Below, piece after piece: positions 34,501 through 45,663 of a stretch of DNA of 64,000 nucleotides (position 1 is the stretch's first letter; every line of letters begins with the position of its first letter). The position numbers were made by a program, and so were the translations under genes. The notes beneath the pieces are model-generated. The model ran no database searches. It was not told where the DNA came from and saw only the letters and a program-made list of their open reading frames with translations. The stretch comes from Micromussa lordhowensis. Taxonomy: Eukaryota; Cnidaria; Anthozoa; Scleractinia; Lobophylliidae. The stretch spans positions 28,421,952 to 28,485,951 of the forward strand of contig OZ026603.1 of assembly GCA_964020085.1 (NCBI GenBank), written 5' to 3'.

Positions 34501-36547
34501 TAACCACGTCTCATATTCGTTAATATTTATAACTAATTCGTTCGGGGTGGTTTTTACGTCTAAACGGACTGGTTGTGGTTGCAATTTACACTTCCATGTA
34601 CAAACGATCTCGTCCAGTAAGGTTCCTTTAACTAATTTTGAAGGGCGTCGAAATTGACTTGTAAAGTAGACGAACGTGAAGAATTACTTTGAAAACTCTT
34701 TTAATATTCCCCATGTGTTAGGACAAGAAAGAATCGAGTTTCGTGTGTCTTAATGATAGGAGAAGAAAAATGTTCATTTTTACCACGCGACAACAGATGC
34801 GATATGAAAATAACCACGAACCACGATTATTACTAAAATTATAAACACATTTTCATTCGGTTTTTCTCTTGTTGTTATTTTTGTTATTGGGAGTTGTTTG
34901 ATCTTTAGCTAAATTTATCCAGGAACATTATATCGTTAGACTTCCCCATAATCTTTGAATTTATATACATGTAATATTTTGGTGTGGGGAAAACAGATAG
35001 CCGCAAAGCCCCACGCAGTGAAATAATTATAAAAAAAAATATAACAAGAAAATTTCCACGTTTATGCTGTGAATTCGTTACAACCTAAAACGTGCAAACC
35101 AGTCAAACAACAGAACGGGCGGAAACAAAATACAATTTCAAAGTTTACATATTTTTCGTTATGGACTTCGGAATAAACGTCTACAAGAAGTATTTCACGC
35201 AGAATTATGCTCCACTAGTCTTGACTTAATCAACAAAAATCTGAGACTATTTTTATACAAATGGCTGATATATACGAAGCGATACTCGGCAACACATCCA
35301 TGTTAAGAGTATTCAAAATGCCACGTAAAATCGCGATTAAGTGTTAACTAGAATTGAAAATTAGTCAGCTTTTAGCAGACGAAAAAAAACGCCCACAGTT
35401 TCCTTCAATTTCCAAATTTGAATAATCTTAAATTTGCCATTTTGTTTCGAGTCTGAATTTCTCTGAGTGGTTTCTGGCATTGTGTTCTTTCGACTCGAAG
35501 AAAATAGCATCTACTCGCTATTTTGACGGTGGCAAAATTTTAATCTTTGTGTAATCACGCCAGCAGCGACCGTAACTGAATGTAGGTATGCTTGCATCCT
35601 CAAGAAAATTATTTGCTTCGCGATGAGCATCGGTTTTGTGATTCAAATCATTGGATACTTTATAAACGGAGTTAGCGCTCTAACTGCCGAACGGTGAAAC
35701 TGAATGAATGAATTATTTGCACCTGATTCTATACCGAACATAATTTTCTTTTGCACAACTGAAAGAAACAATAGAAAGTTTATTTGTCTATCAATCGATC
35801 CACTCTGAAAGGAAAATTAAATCAATTAGCCTGCATAAATTAGAATAAATTTGGCGCTAAATTTCACTGATATTTTCATTAAAATATGTCGCCCAGTAAA
35901 GGTTTTGTCGGTTTGTGTACTCTTTTGATCAGTTAATATGAAAATTGTTAAAAGGAGACACAGATACGATTAAAATGTAACTTTTACGCTGATAGATTTT
36001 CGGCATGTGGTTTTTTTTAACTTGTTAGAAATCTCCAGTAAATACAGAGTCAACACCCAAAATAAAATAATTCCATTAACAAGCAAAATATATCATTCCA
36101 CGCAAGAAATAGGGGATGTCTCGTATAAGTATAAAGTGAAAACAGCGATAAGTTTGCGCGGGAACGTGGTGAAACTGAACATACCTCGTTGGACGGAAAG
36201 TTAGCGATGATTGAACCGCCAAACGCGCTCACAAGACCAAAGCCCAAACCCAACTTGTTGAAACGGTCGAGATGACGGTCTGCCGAGTCCAGACCTTTAG
36301 TCAACATCTGGAACTGAAGGTAGCGGACGAACAGGCTGAGTACCATCAACACCAGGGAGAAATTGAACAACTCCGAGAAGATGTTTGCCTCTGGGATCCT
36401 GGCGCCAGTGTCGCTTATGGCGGGAACGAACGGGTAGATGTGATCAAGCGAAACGGCGATACCGTAGCATAATAGAAACGTGAAAGATGTGAAAAGCGCC
36501 CAGCAAACAGGAAGGTAACCGTAGCCGAGCGAAAAGTCACTGATCAT
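31592..36547 (-). CDS. DRAM-like gene C, two coding exons, 272 residues
   Basis: Exon 1 is 36185-36547 (121 codons, donor GAG|GTATGT). Exon 2 is 31592-32047 (acceptor TTCTGATTGTCAG|GAA, 151 residues and stop). The phase-0 intron is 4137 bp. This is the most typical DRAM member here: helix 1 at about 11-33, loop-1 motif YPFVPAISD at 38-46 with a PEA turn, helix 2 at 54-77 with RYLQ, helix 3 at 98-117 ending IIANF, HDAG at 129-132, helix 4 at 132-153, helix 5 at 164-187, the WQPSDPGY motif before helix 6, GEW at 220-222, and helix 6 at about 221-238. The tail carries YTNI at 263-266 (YxxPhi). The predicted protein acts in a lysosomal or endosomal membrane and modulates autophagy, by family knowledge. 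The intron hosts at least three foldback elements. Confidence 0.92.
32900..33002. mobile_element. Foldback MITE 1 in intron of gene C
   Basis: The arms begin CAATTAGATTATGAGCTCGA and end with the imperfect complement at 33002. The arms include GATTTCTATCGCG against CGCGATAGAAATC. 103 bp, nearly all stem. Confidence 0.85.
33003..33204. mobile_element. Foldback MITE 2, abutting MITE 1
   Basis: TTTTAGTATAAATCTACTAG at 33003-33022 is perfectly complementary to 33185-33204, with GTTC and GAAC continuing the arms. An inner hairpin CACTATCTAT/ATAGATAGTG lies at 33118-33143. It starts at the base after the neighbouring foldback ends. Confidence 0.85.
33769..34089. mobile_element. piggyBac-like MITE flanked by TTAA
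   Basis: Ends CCCTTTGACGCCC and, at the right, GGTCTACAAAGGG form imperfect terminal inverted repeats. Both sides carry TTAA (33765-33768 and 34090-34093). CCC ends and a TTAA target are hallmarks of piggyBac transposition. About 321 bp with no transposase. Confidence 0.75.
34094..36184. other. Remainder of gene C intron
   Basis: AT-rich, no exon or well-defined element recognised. Confidence 0.4.
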
Positions 36548-39500
36548 GGCTGTTGATTTCAGACGCAGAATAGCTTAGAATCATCTACATGGCCGTCGGT
36601 CAAAAGGAATTTCCTCTCCGCGTTAAATCTGGTGGTATTCTTCACGCCAGTACAAGCCCAACTGTTAAGGCAGACTTATTTTCAGGTCAATTGCTTTGAA
36701 CACCAGCCTTGGGGTTACACAAAAAATTCCAGTATGCTGCCGGGAAAAACAGCGCTTCCCGTATGCAAATTTATGGCCACTGACAAAAGCTGACCTAACG
36801 TACTGCGCAACAACAATTAGACAGATTTCAATTGAAAGTGATTGGTTGAGATAAAGGAGTTTGGTTTATAACTCGTAAACATTTGATCAGGAACAATGCA
36901 ACATGGTACATTCGACACAGCCGTCAATCACAGATTCACATGGTATTTTTCCTTGTTGTCGCTCGTTTATTCAGGTTGCGATCGAGTTCACGATCAAAAA
37001 TTACAAGACTGTTTACCTCGAGGGCAAAGCTCTCAATATTTGCTCTTTCATTAAATTTTAATGATCTCGATGCTGCCTTGAGTCATGAGGAAATAAATAA
37101 TTCATCGACGTTAAAATTAAAATGGATTTCTTTTCCCCTGAGTTTTTTCCCAGTGTCCAGTATTTAAGCAACTGGATAGGAAAGCAGCAATTAACATTTA
37201 GTTTACATCCAAATTGAACAAATCCTTTGAAATAACAACGCTAGAAGTTTTCCATGCGAACTTCCAAAGCGACGCCTATTTTTCACGAGATTTGCCCAAA
37301 TGCTACGAAATGAAAGCGTTCATGTAATTTATCCTTGGAAAATACGAATTATAAAGGCCTCCCGTTGTCATTTTCAAATATAATTCATTTCAATCTGTAT
37401 ATTGTTAGATGTTTTCGTCCCAATTATTATTCCACGGGCTGTCATTGAGTTTTGTAAGGGAATTGTTCTTAAATTATTCAAAATAAGGCAAATTACTTTT
37501 GGCACCAATGACAGATATCTTCCGCTGTGTACCAAGTGTCCTGTTTGTCCGTCTGTGAGCTGTACATCTGGCCGTGTCTGATCAGATTCAGCCTTTTCCA
37601 AGCCTTCGGTGTAATCAATCATTCTGAAGAAGCGCGAGGAACTGCAAATGACAACAATGGTGATAGGGCCATGAGGCCCGCAACACACTCTTCCAATATC
37701 CTCACTACGCAAGTAAAGTACACGGATACAATACCAGATATGCATCGAGACAAACCCTACACATACATCAAAAGAGCGTATCAATTCTGGAAAATAAATA
37801 ATAGCTTGCCCGGCGACTATTCAATGTCTTCAGCTTATTTACTCTCTGAACAACATTATGAAAACTTGTGTTATATCGATAGAAAAGGCACTACAATACA
37901 TGTAGACTGACTAAAAAACTCTCGGTTTAAAAATTGTACATTTTTCTGTTTTCTATTAATTTCTATTTTGTATAAAAAATAGAAATAACTGTCTCGTGGT
38001 TCTTGGCGCTGTCCAAGACTTCGAACAAGCAGGATTTGATCAGACGGACGACTCACCACTTTCAGAAACATGATTTTCCAAGCAGTTTAGGTCTCGAAAT
38101 CTCGAACCCAACGCTATCTCTTCCTAGAGCCCAAAATTGCTGGTTCACTGGCGATCGTTGAGCCCTGGGTCAATGCAAACATGATGCCTAGAAGCTTAAT
38201 TTTGTCTTTAATCCCTGAAGCCTGTCCTGTATTTTTGACCTCATAGACGTGGCGCTTATTTGAAGGAGGACGCTGTTTAAAATCATCCGTACTTTGATCA
38301 GTGACAAGGAAAAAATCTCTTTAAATAAAGCGAATATCTATTTTAGACTATTTCACATTTCAAAAGCTAATGCGTTGTATTTATACCCCACTCTATAGTA
38401 GGTGTTAACTCTTCAGGCGTTCCCATACAAGAGATATCACTCTTTCATGAAATATATCGATCTTGCTAAAGCTGAGTTGAGTTATTTTCGGAACAACTAT
38501 AAAAATAACTCTTTGAAATCATACCCAAAGAGTCGACATGCGGTGTTTCGCCTAAAAGCAATTGACGTCATCAGACGCAATGTTCCCAAATCTAGCGCAA
38601 AAGCTCTTGTGTAACAAGTCTCAGAAAAGATAAAGACACGATTGATCATCTTAGCTATACACACAACTTAAGCAGTTGTGAAATTAAAGCCTGAAAAAAA
38701 TCTCAGTAAAGTTACAATCATTGGAACCTTTGCGAACGCAGTTGCACGTGTGAAACATGATAACCTGCAGCAACTAGGTTTGTTAGACAAATTGCATTGC
38801 TTTAAGCTTTTCAAAAAACGCCTCCCTAGACTTAAGCCAATTTCAGACAAGAAAAACAATCTGTTCTATTTTTTCTACAAAAATAACATAGACGCCCAAT
38901 ACAATTACGACTTTAATCAGACACTAACAAGAAGAGATAAAAACTTTCCTGAAACGAAATAGGAAGCTAGTATTTTTTCCTGTCTGGAGAAGCTCTTATC
39001 GTCATACCATGGAGTGAGGCAAGCACACGTCAGTTGCAATTCAAAAGTAACTATTGGTTACAAATGCTCTGATTGGCTGAGCTGATAAACGTCGACGGCT
39101 CAAACTGAAGAGGGCATAATATGCCCCGCTCTTGTGTCATAACTAACACACCTACGCATACCTTGCCTTGGGACAAAAAAAATTCTTACGCGTAGCTGTG
39201 CGGTAAACGTGTTTTTTACACCAATTAAAATTCTGCATTAATTTTCTTCTTTAACTGTAGTGGGCTTGTTATCTTTTCTCTCCGCAAGATATAGCCAGAT
39301 CGCCGCTTTTACGGATGTGATGTAAATACCAACTTTCTACGTCTGACAAGTAGTCAAAAGCAAACTTAATTGCTAAAAAAAAAAAAAAATTCAAAAGTGC
39401 ATTAAAAAAATATATAATTATAATCATATTAGCTGTGCGAACGACACGGATTGGGAGGGAATTATACTAAAAGAATTAAGAGAAGGCCAACGAGTGTTAC

Positions 39501-40440
39501 GCTCTCACGATGATAATCCCTTCGCGGCAACGAAAGCTTTTAACAGTACTTACGGATAAGAAATTCCAAAAAGGTTTCCACGATGAATAGCATTAGTTTC
39601 ATTCCGATATACGGAATACTTTGAGTTGCATATAGGAGAGGATCGCTGATCGTATGCTAAACGCTTTTTTCTCGTAATTTATACGAACTGACTTTTGAAT
39701 ACTGACTGACTAAGGAAATGTCGAACACCTGTTACAAAGTCCAGCGACATTCAGTGTTTATTTTACGCCTAATTTGAATTTGCCATATTTGTTTATGTTC
39801 GTGCTTCTGTTGCTGTTCTTGTTCCTGTTTTGCTTTCGAGTATAATTGGTCGGAATGTCCCTAATTCTCCTACAACGTGCACCTCGCCTGTGAGATAGCA
39901 TTATTTACTCAGCTGAAACACCATTTTTCCGTCTAATCTCAAATCCTTTGCGTAACTACTCAGTCACGTTAATACATAGACAATATCATAGTTCTCACTT
40001 TATTCTCAACGGATTAGCAAAGTCTAACGCACATTTGTTTAACAGTTTCTTACCTGATTAAACAGTTCCTTATTTATTCCTTTTTTTGTGTATTCATACC
40101 TTGTTTACTTTAAAGATTATTTCAGATATCATATGTTGCGGAAAAGTCTCTCTTAAGAAGCATAAAGAAAGGTATTTGTGTGGGTGAGTGCACCAAAAAT
40201 AGCCGAAAAAGCTAAGCCAGTGTTCGACATTTAAATTCTTCTTTCTAAGATCTACACATTGTCAAAGAGGCAGGTGACGAGATCTTAGAAAATCATCAAC
40301 TTGGGCTATTGTTTTGATCCATTTCCAAGCTCTCAAAACCAGGGTCAAAAGAAAGATGTGGCTATTACTAAAGAGAGTTACTCTGTCCATGTTGCAATGC
40401 TATCAAGCATGTAACCACGTGCCAGTACGTCAATAGTAAC
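36548..40440. other. 5' flank of gene C and adjoining intergenic DNA
   Basis: The first few hundred bases should hold the promoter of gene C; a CCAAT box on the minus strand (ATTGG at about 36841) is about 300 bases upstream of the start. Farther right only isolated open frames are present, of which 37527-37910 is the longest. Confidence 0.35.
37527..37910 (+). CDS. Hypothetical intronless open frame, 127 codons
   Basis: Longest single-exon plus-strand frame in the right half of the window. The second half is hydrophilic and protein-like (tyrosine-rich, with segments such as DKPYTYIKRAYQFW and YLLSEQHYENLCY), ending at a stop after HVD. No domain is recognised. An overlapping minus-strand frame (37374-37784) of similar length weakens the case. 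It could be a terminal exon, a relic or chance. Confidence 0.2.
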   Translation: MYQVSCLSVCELYIWPCLIRFSLFQAFGVINHSEEARGTANDNNGDRAMRPATHSSNILTTQVKYTDTIPDMHRDKPYTYIKRAYQFWKINNSLPGDYSMSSAYLLSEQHYENLCYIDRKGTTIHVD

Positions 40441-40441
40441 A

Positions 40442-40838
40442 CGGTTGTCTAAACAAAGTATCACTTCCTAGTATTTCAAGAATTTATCGTTTTCTAAAAC
40501 CACGTCTGGACGAGATATCTGCCACGGCAGCAGATGTAGTTCCGACATCCACTTGCTGGACCAGCACGTACGTGAGACCACCAGTCGATGTCAGTGATCA
40601 GTATTTTTACACTGAATTGTCAGCCAGAGAAGTCAGTTCAAGATGTGTTCAGTATGGTGTGTGTTTCATTTCACGCACAAACTCCATCGCTTGGGTTCAA
40701 CGGGATCTTACACTTTGCCGCCAAAACCGAAGAAAAGAAGTTTGAGCTTCTGGAAATCGAGTAAAGGCAAGTCTCAATATCAACACAACACTGAAGGTGG
40801 CAAGTTACTGGGTTGTAGGAGAGAAATCGATTAAGTTC
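40442..40838 (+). other. Segment open in several plus-strand frames
   Basis: One frame is open without any ATG from just after a TAA at about 40439 to a TGA near 40753. A second has a 63-codon ATG frame (40643-40834). The third has a frame from an ATG at about 40589 to a TAA near 40765, ending with a charged stretch KTEEKKFELLEIE. Such a stretch is unusual in this AT-rich window and may include an exon, but no splice pair is decisive. Confidence 0.2.
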
Positions 40839-41901
40839 TAAATGATTGGGGTAAACTAAAAGAAGTAGAACTATTCTGTAAGTTTGTGGTTTGTTTTATA
40901 CTGTTGCTAACCAGTTCTACAAAAGGTTGGGTAGGTTCAGTTACTGTTCACTCTATTCACGAGCAAGGTGATTCATGCAGTCGCGGACAAAACGTCGACA
41001 TTTTGCATACTGTGCCACACTCAATGAATTAAAATGCTTTACAAAAGACTATACAAATTGAAACAGATTTGGCAAAGGCTTTAATCGCGAGTTTTCGGCG
41101 GCATTCATGAGAGATTGTGCGGCGGACATTTTTATTTTTACAAGTCAGTATTAAACGCTTAGCCACAAGTACACTTGCTCGCTGTCTTCAGACAAGAAAC
41201 AGACACAAACAAAGCACGTACCTTCACGTATTTTTTGCTGTCGAATTGTTCCATTCCAGTTTTCCAAAAACAGCCTCCTGTTGAAAAAAGAAAGATCATG
41301 AGAATGTGATGGCTGTGGGCCAAGGAACAAAGAACTGTAATCCTGCGAAATATGACTGACAGGACGAGGCTTTTCTCGTCGAAAATAAATCCCAACAAAA
41401 TGAGCACATCTTTTTAATTAGGCATAAAATCCCTCCGGTAATGCTACCTAACTCCACAAATTCTTGGGTTAGCGTTATGTTTAGCCTTTAAAGAATGATT
41501 CACCTGCAGAGTTCGCTAATTTGTGTTTCATCATCGTTATACTGATCTATTATGCTCATTATTTATTACTTTCATCAATTTACCAACTGAACAAATTCAG
41601 TTAATATCATGTTCTTACGTTCATACACGAGCGTTTTGTCATTACATTCAATTGCAACGACTGTGTGGAGGGTTTTTGTGGTTTATGTCATGTTTCGAAA
41701 AGTTTGATAGCTGCAACCATTTTGGCAGCCATGATATTAATATTATAAGCCTAACCCTTTTAAAGACGACCGAATTTACCTCCAACTGTAATCCCCTTTT
41801 CTGAAAACCAGAGAAGAGGCCCTTTGAGCAATGTTAAGCTCAAGGATTTGTTTGCTAACTTTACAGACCCCGCTTAACAGTACGTGACGACTTTTGCGGA
41901 T

Positions 41902-41946
41902 ACTTTTTCGATACGAGAGAATTGAATTCTCTCGTATCGAAAAAGT
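41902..41946. repeat. Near-perfect 45-bp palindrome
   Basis: Two 22-base arms (ACTTTTTCGATACGAGAGAA plus TT, and its exact complement) are separated by a single G. It would extrude as an almost loopless hairpin. No element ends or target duplication are obvious around it. Confidence 0.9.
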
Positions 41947-43676
41947 TTGACAATTTCACCAATTCAACTATGCTGACCTATTCTTCCTGTTAACCCCATA
42001 TACATCTTCTGGTAATTACAATATCACACCAAAATATAGATTGAGAATAACGAAGTTATATTCAGTAGAAGTTACATGGGTTAGTGCCTAAATCCTTTCA
42101 CTGGTGCTATTTTCTGTTATGTAAGCTTCTTTTCTTGCTGTTTTTCGGCAATTAAAGAGATAAGTTTCCATTTCACTTTGGGGAAAACCTGTTGGTTTGT
42201 AATTACTCTTATAGAAAGTGATACTCGACCGGTTCAAATATTCTAAATGTTCAATACATTTAAAGGATTACTACTCTATTTCAGACAGGTTTTATAGTCT
42301 TTTATGATTACTGAAGTGAGTACGTGGATGTCATTGTTTAAGCCGATGGAAAATCAATTTTCCACTTTCAATGCAAGTCAAGCTAGTTTTGTTTTTCTTG
42401 AACAGTGTCGAAACAGCTATCGTTTCTGCTATCGATATTTTATTTTTGCCTCCTTGATGGATTGATTTTGACCCTGAATCTTTCCGTGACAAGTTGTTTA
42501 TTCGAAAAGATTATGGTCAGTTTGAATTGGGTTTTAGTGGCTTGACAAGAGCCGTCGTCTCGGATTTGACATCTTTCACACTATTTCTTGTACCGGTATG
42601 CTAAATACGCGGTTATTTTCTCCTCGCAAATACCTCAAGGATTAACAAACAAAAAGTGTATTTGCATGCTGCGTTTGGTCTTCCCGTTTCCTTCTTTGTG
42701 GAGAGCTAAAAACGCTCAGGAATGGTCTAAAAATTGTGGTTTTATTATCCAGCCACGGTTTCAAACGGACTCTAAGGGGCTGGAGCCACCTTAACAACTA
42801 GTCAACCTATTGTTATCACCACCTTCGATGCATCTTGATAAGCCAGAACGAGTACGAGGTATTTATAACAAATAGTTTATTTCTGTCTTTGGAGTCAGAA
42901 AATAGTAACAATATATATGTTATCTCTGCGATCTGTTAATGACTCCTTAAACTACTCATTCCTTACTGGACCACAGACTTCAGTGAGATTTTTAGCGAAA
43001 ACCGGCTACCATCGATCATCAGACCGATAAACAATTTCCGTTTCTCATTGAATTTCGCATCAGCGCAGCTATGAACAGAAACGCCTTAGTCATCTTACGG
43101 CGTAAAAAAATTAACTTCCAGGACTTGTGATACGAGTTGATTGAGGGCTACATGAGATGTTATTGGAAAAATATAGGTTTTCTTTTGACAAGGTCACGAT
43201 TTGTCTCTCGGCGTAGGAAATGTGCCACCCTTGTTTTATTAGTAGGACATTCGTCGCCCGCTAAGGACCACACAAACTTAGCTCAGTCATTTCTGCAAAA
43301 TCCGAGGTTATATTTTAGAAGCATTAAAAGCAGTTAGAGACTTATTCACTGTGAATCACTTATGCAATTTGCAACATGCAGTGCTGAAAGGTAGTTAATG
43401 CGTAATTCAACGCATTCCTGAGCAATATTCTGAAGATGTTTTATCGCAGAATGGGCCAAAAATAGGACTTGTTATGTACTGGTGTACGCATTTTGAGGAT
43501 AAAATAAGTGTGTTTTTAAATGTGGCTGTAGATAGCACAAGATGAAGAGGTTTATACCAACATAATGGAAAATATATTCAGCCGGTGACACACTTGTGAA
43601 TTCTATCAACAGAAATAGAGCCCATGGGCTTGCGTCTCGTCACCACAACAAGACACAAGAATAAGAGCTCCCAAGA
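41947..43676. other. Intergenic DNA, nothing recognised
   Basis: AT-rich, short open frames only, no splice-supported exon and no defined repeat. Confidence 0.4.
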
Positions 43677-43713
43677 GTCTCCTGTAGCTCAGTGGTAGAT
43701 CGTTCCAACGGTG
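43677..43713 (+). repeat. tRNA-like fragment, probable SINE relic
   Basis: CTGTAGCTCAGTGGTAGA resembles the 5' half and A box of a tRNA gene, but no B box or 3' half follows. It is therefore not a functional tRNA gene. Confidence 0.45.
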
Positions 43714-44030
43714 GCCAAAAGCTTCCGCCCCGATAAATAGAGCATGTTCCATACTAACGTTTTCATTGTGGCTATACATGACGTCACCGGTGCTAATTTG
43801 TGCGTTCGCAGGCAGATATGACTGTGGGCGTTGCTTTGCATTTTGTTTTTTGTTTGAGTCTCAGGCATTAATTATGCGTGCTGTCAAAACACTGAACTTG
43901 TTCAACTGGTGCAGATTGTATATTTATTTTCAAGGAAAACACCATTAGATAGGACCTTTTCTAATTTAAAGGTCAAAGTAAATTAGAAGATATCGTGTTG
44001 ATGACCCGTCATTCTTACACAAGACCGCCA

Positions 44031-44205
44031 GTGTGGGAGACTTGCCCACGGGTGTCAAACTTGAAAGTAATCCTGTTAGCGAACTAAAACCGCTGTGCTG
44101 TACTGCTAGCGTACTGCTGTGTTGTTCACCACCGTTTGGGAGTCTTGCCCAACGTGAAAATAACCATGTTAGCGTACTAAAACGACTGTGCTGTATTGTT
44201 TAATG
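44031..44205. repeat. Tandem duplication, 103-bp period
   Basis: GTGTGGGAGACTTGCCCA at 44031 recurs as GTTTGGGAGTCTTGCCCA at 44134. Both are followed after a variable gap by TGTTAGCG, ACTAAAAC and CTGTGCTGTA. Confidence 0.75.
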
Positions 44206-44876
44206 CGTTCACTACTATCCAGTTCAAAATTGACTTCGGTGAGCAGAATCCTTTTCAGTCCTTCTTGTCAAAAATATGAGGGTTATAGCAACGCAAATCT
44301 AGGAATCATTTGCATTTTGTGAAAGGTTTTCAGAGCATGTTTTTTGTGTGATCATCGTAGAGATACTTGATGTCCTGCAAAGGTACAAGAATCGACTCGG
44401 CTCAAAGGCTGGACAATGAGGTTTCGAAAGAGAACATAAATGTGATCAGGAAAAGAAAGATTTTTTTGTTTTCCAAAGCTGTTTCAGTTAGAGCTTTGTC
44501 AAAAGTTCCAAAACATACACAGTAAATATATTTTATATTCTATAACGTTAAAAAGCTGCACGAGAAAACCTCAAATTAACCCGGTTGGTTTGTTGTACTG
44601 AGTTTTGGGATTTCTTTTGGCTCAAACTCTTCCAGTAGACTTTCCCAAGTGGATTTCCAGTGTCAGGCAAAATCGTGCATCCGTGTCAACATGGCAGGGC
44701 CTTAAACATCCACTACAACTCACATGCGGTGGAACTCCCATGCCAAAAAAGTGAATGAAATAACGAGTTTCCTTTTGATCTCTTATGGGTGAGAGGTGCG
44801 TCCTTTCAAATGAAGTATTATATTTGGAGCTAGTTCAGGTAGGCACTCTCTTCTTACTGGAGGTCACAAATGTTGG

Positions 44877-45190
44877 GTGCACTCGTATGAGGCTAGGTAC
44901 CACAATGGGGGGTGTCCCCTATGGGGTTTGTGTGCAGCCAGCACTGTGTGCACTTGTGTGGGGCCAGGTCAACAAAATGGCCCAAAATGGCAATTTTTCC
45001 TTTCTGTGCGGTTTGCGTGCAGCCGGCAGAGACCATGGAACTGTTTGTGGCCGGAGACCATTGTATGCACTCGTGTGAGACCAGAAATGACCCATAGTAG
45101 GAAGTGTCCCTTTCTCAGTTTACGGTTTGCGTGCACCCGGCAGAGACCATCGAATTCTGTGTGGCCGGAGATCATAGTGTGTAGCCAGGA
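44877..45190. repeat. Degenerate tandem repeat, about 85-114 bp units
   Basis: GGTTTGCGTGCAGCCGGCAG and relatives occur near 44924, 45009 and 45123. Each is followed by a GTGTG-type segment, a GACC or GCC segment and sequence related to CACTCGTGTG. The GC content is higher than in the surroundings, and it produces overlapping open frames on both strands that I do not call genes. Confidence 0.7.
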
Positions 45191-45355
45191 TCCATCCTTT
45201 ACGCAGGAGTACCGACTCCTGTTTTACGGCACGTCCCCAAAGAGCCAAAGAAATGTTCCACAAGTACTTTCCGATGACGTATGAATAATAAAAATACAAT
45301 TTTCCTGACCAAATGAATACGAGATATCAGATATAACAGTGGCCTCTCCCCCACT

Positions 45356-45663
45356 TGGGAGGTGCGGTGGCCTCATGGTTAGTGCGCTCGACTCCGGATC
45401 GCACGGTCTGGGTTCGAGCCCTGGCCGGGGACATTGTGTTGTGTTCTTGGGCAAGAAACTTAACTCTCAAAGTGCCTCTCCGTCTCCACCCAGCTGTATA
45501 AATGGTTACCGGCGAATTTAATGTTGGGGGTAACCCTGCGATGGACTAGCATCCCATCCAGGGGGGAGAACAAATAGGGGGAGAACAAATACTCCTGGTC
45601 GCTTCATGCTACAGAAACCAGGATAAGCTCCGGCCTGATGAGCCACTTGGCTCGTACACAGGC
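45356..45663 (+). mobile_element. tRNA-derived SINE, family 2 (copy 2, near full length)
   Basis: The tRNA-like head GGTGGCCTCATGGTTAGTGC carries the A box, and GGGTTCGAGCC is the B box. The body has GTTCTTGGGCAAGAAACTTA, GGTAACCCTGCGATGGACTA and CATCCCATCCAGG, and the tail reads GATGAGCCACTTGGCTCG. It is the same family as 21441-21709 (minus) and the fragment at 49929. Confidence 0.85.

Noticed and set aside
43677..43713. Possible tRNA gene
   Set aside because: Only the 5' half resembles a tRNA; no B box, anticodon stem or acceptor complement follows.
44785..45284. Overlapping plus-strand frames of 97 and 135 codons
   Set aside because: They fall in a degenerate tandem repeat whose lack of stops follows from repetition and higher GC.
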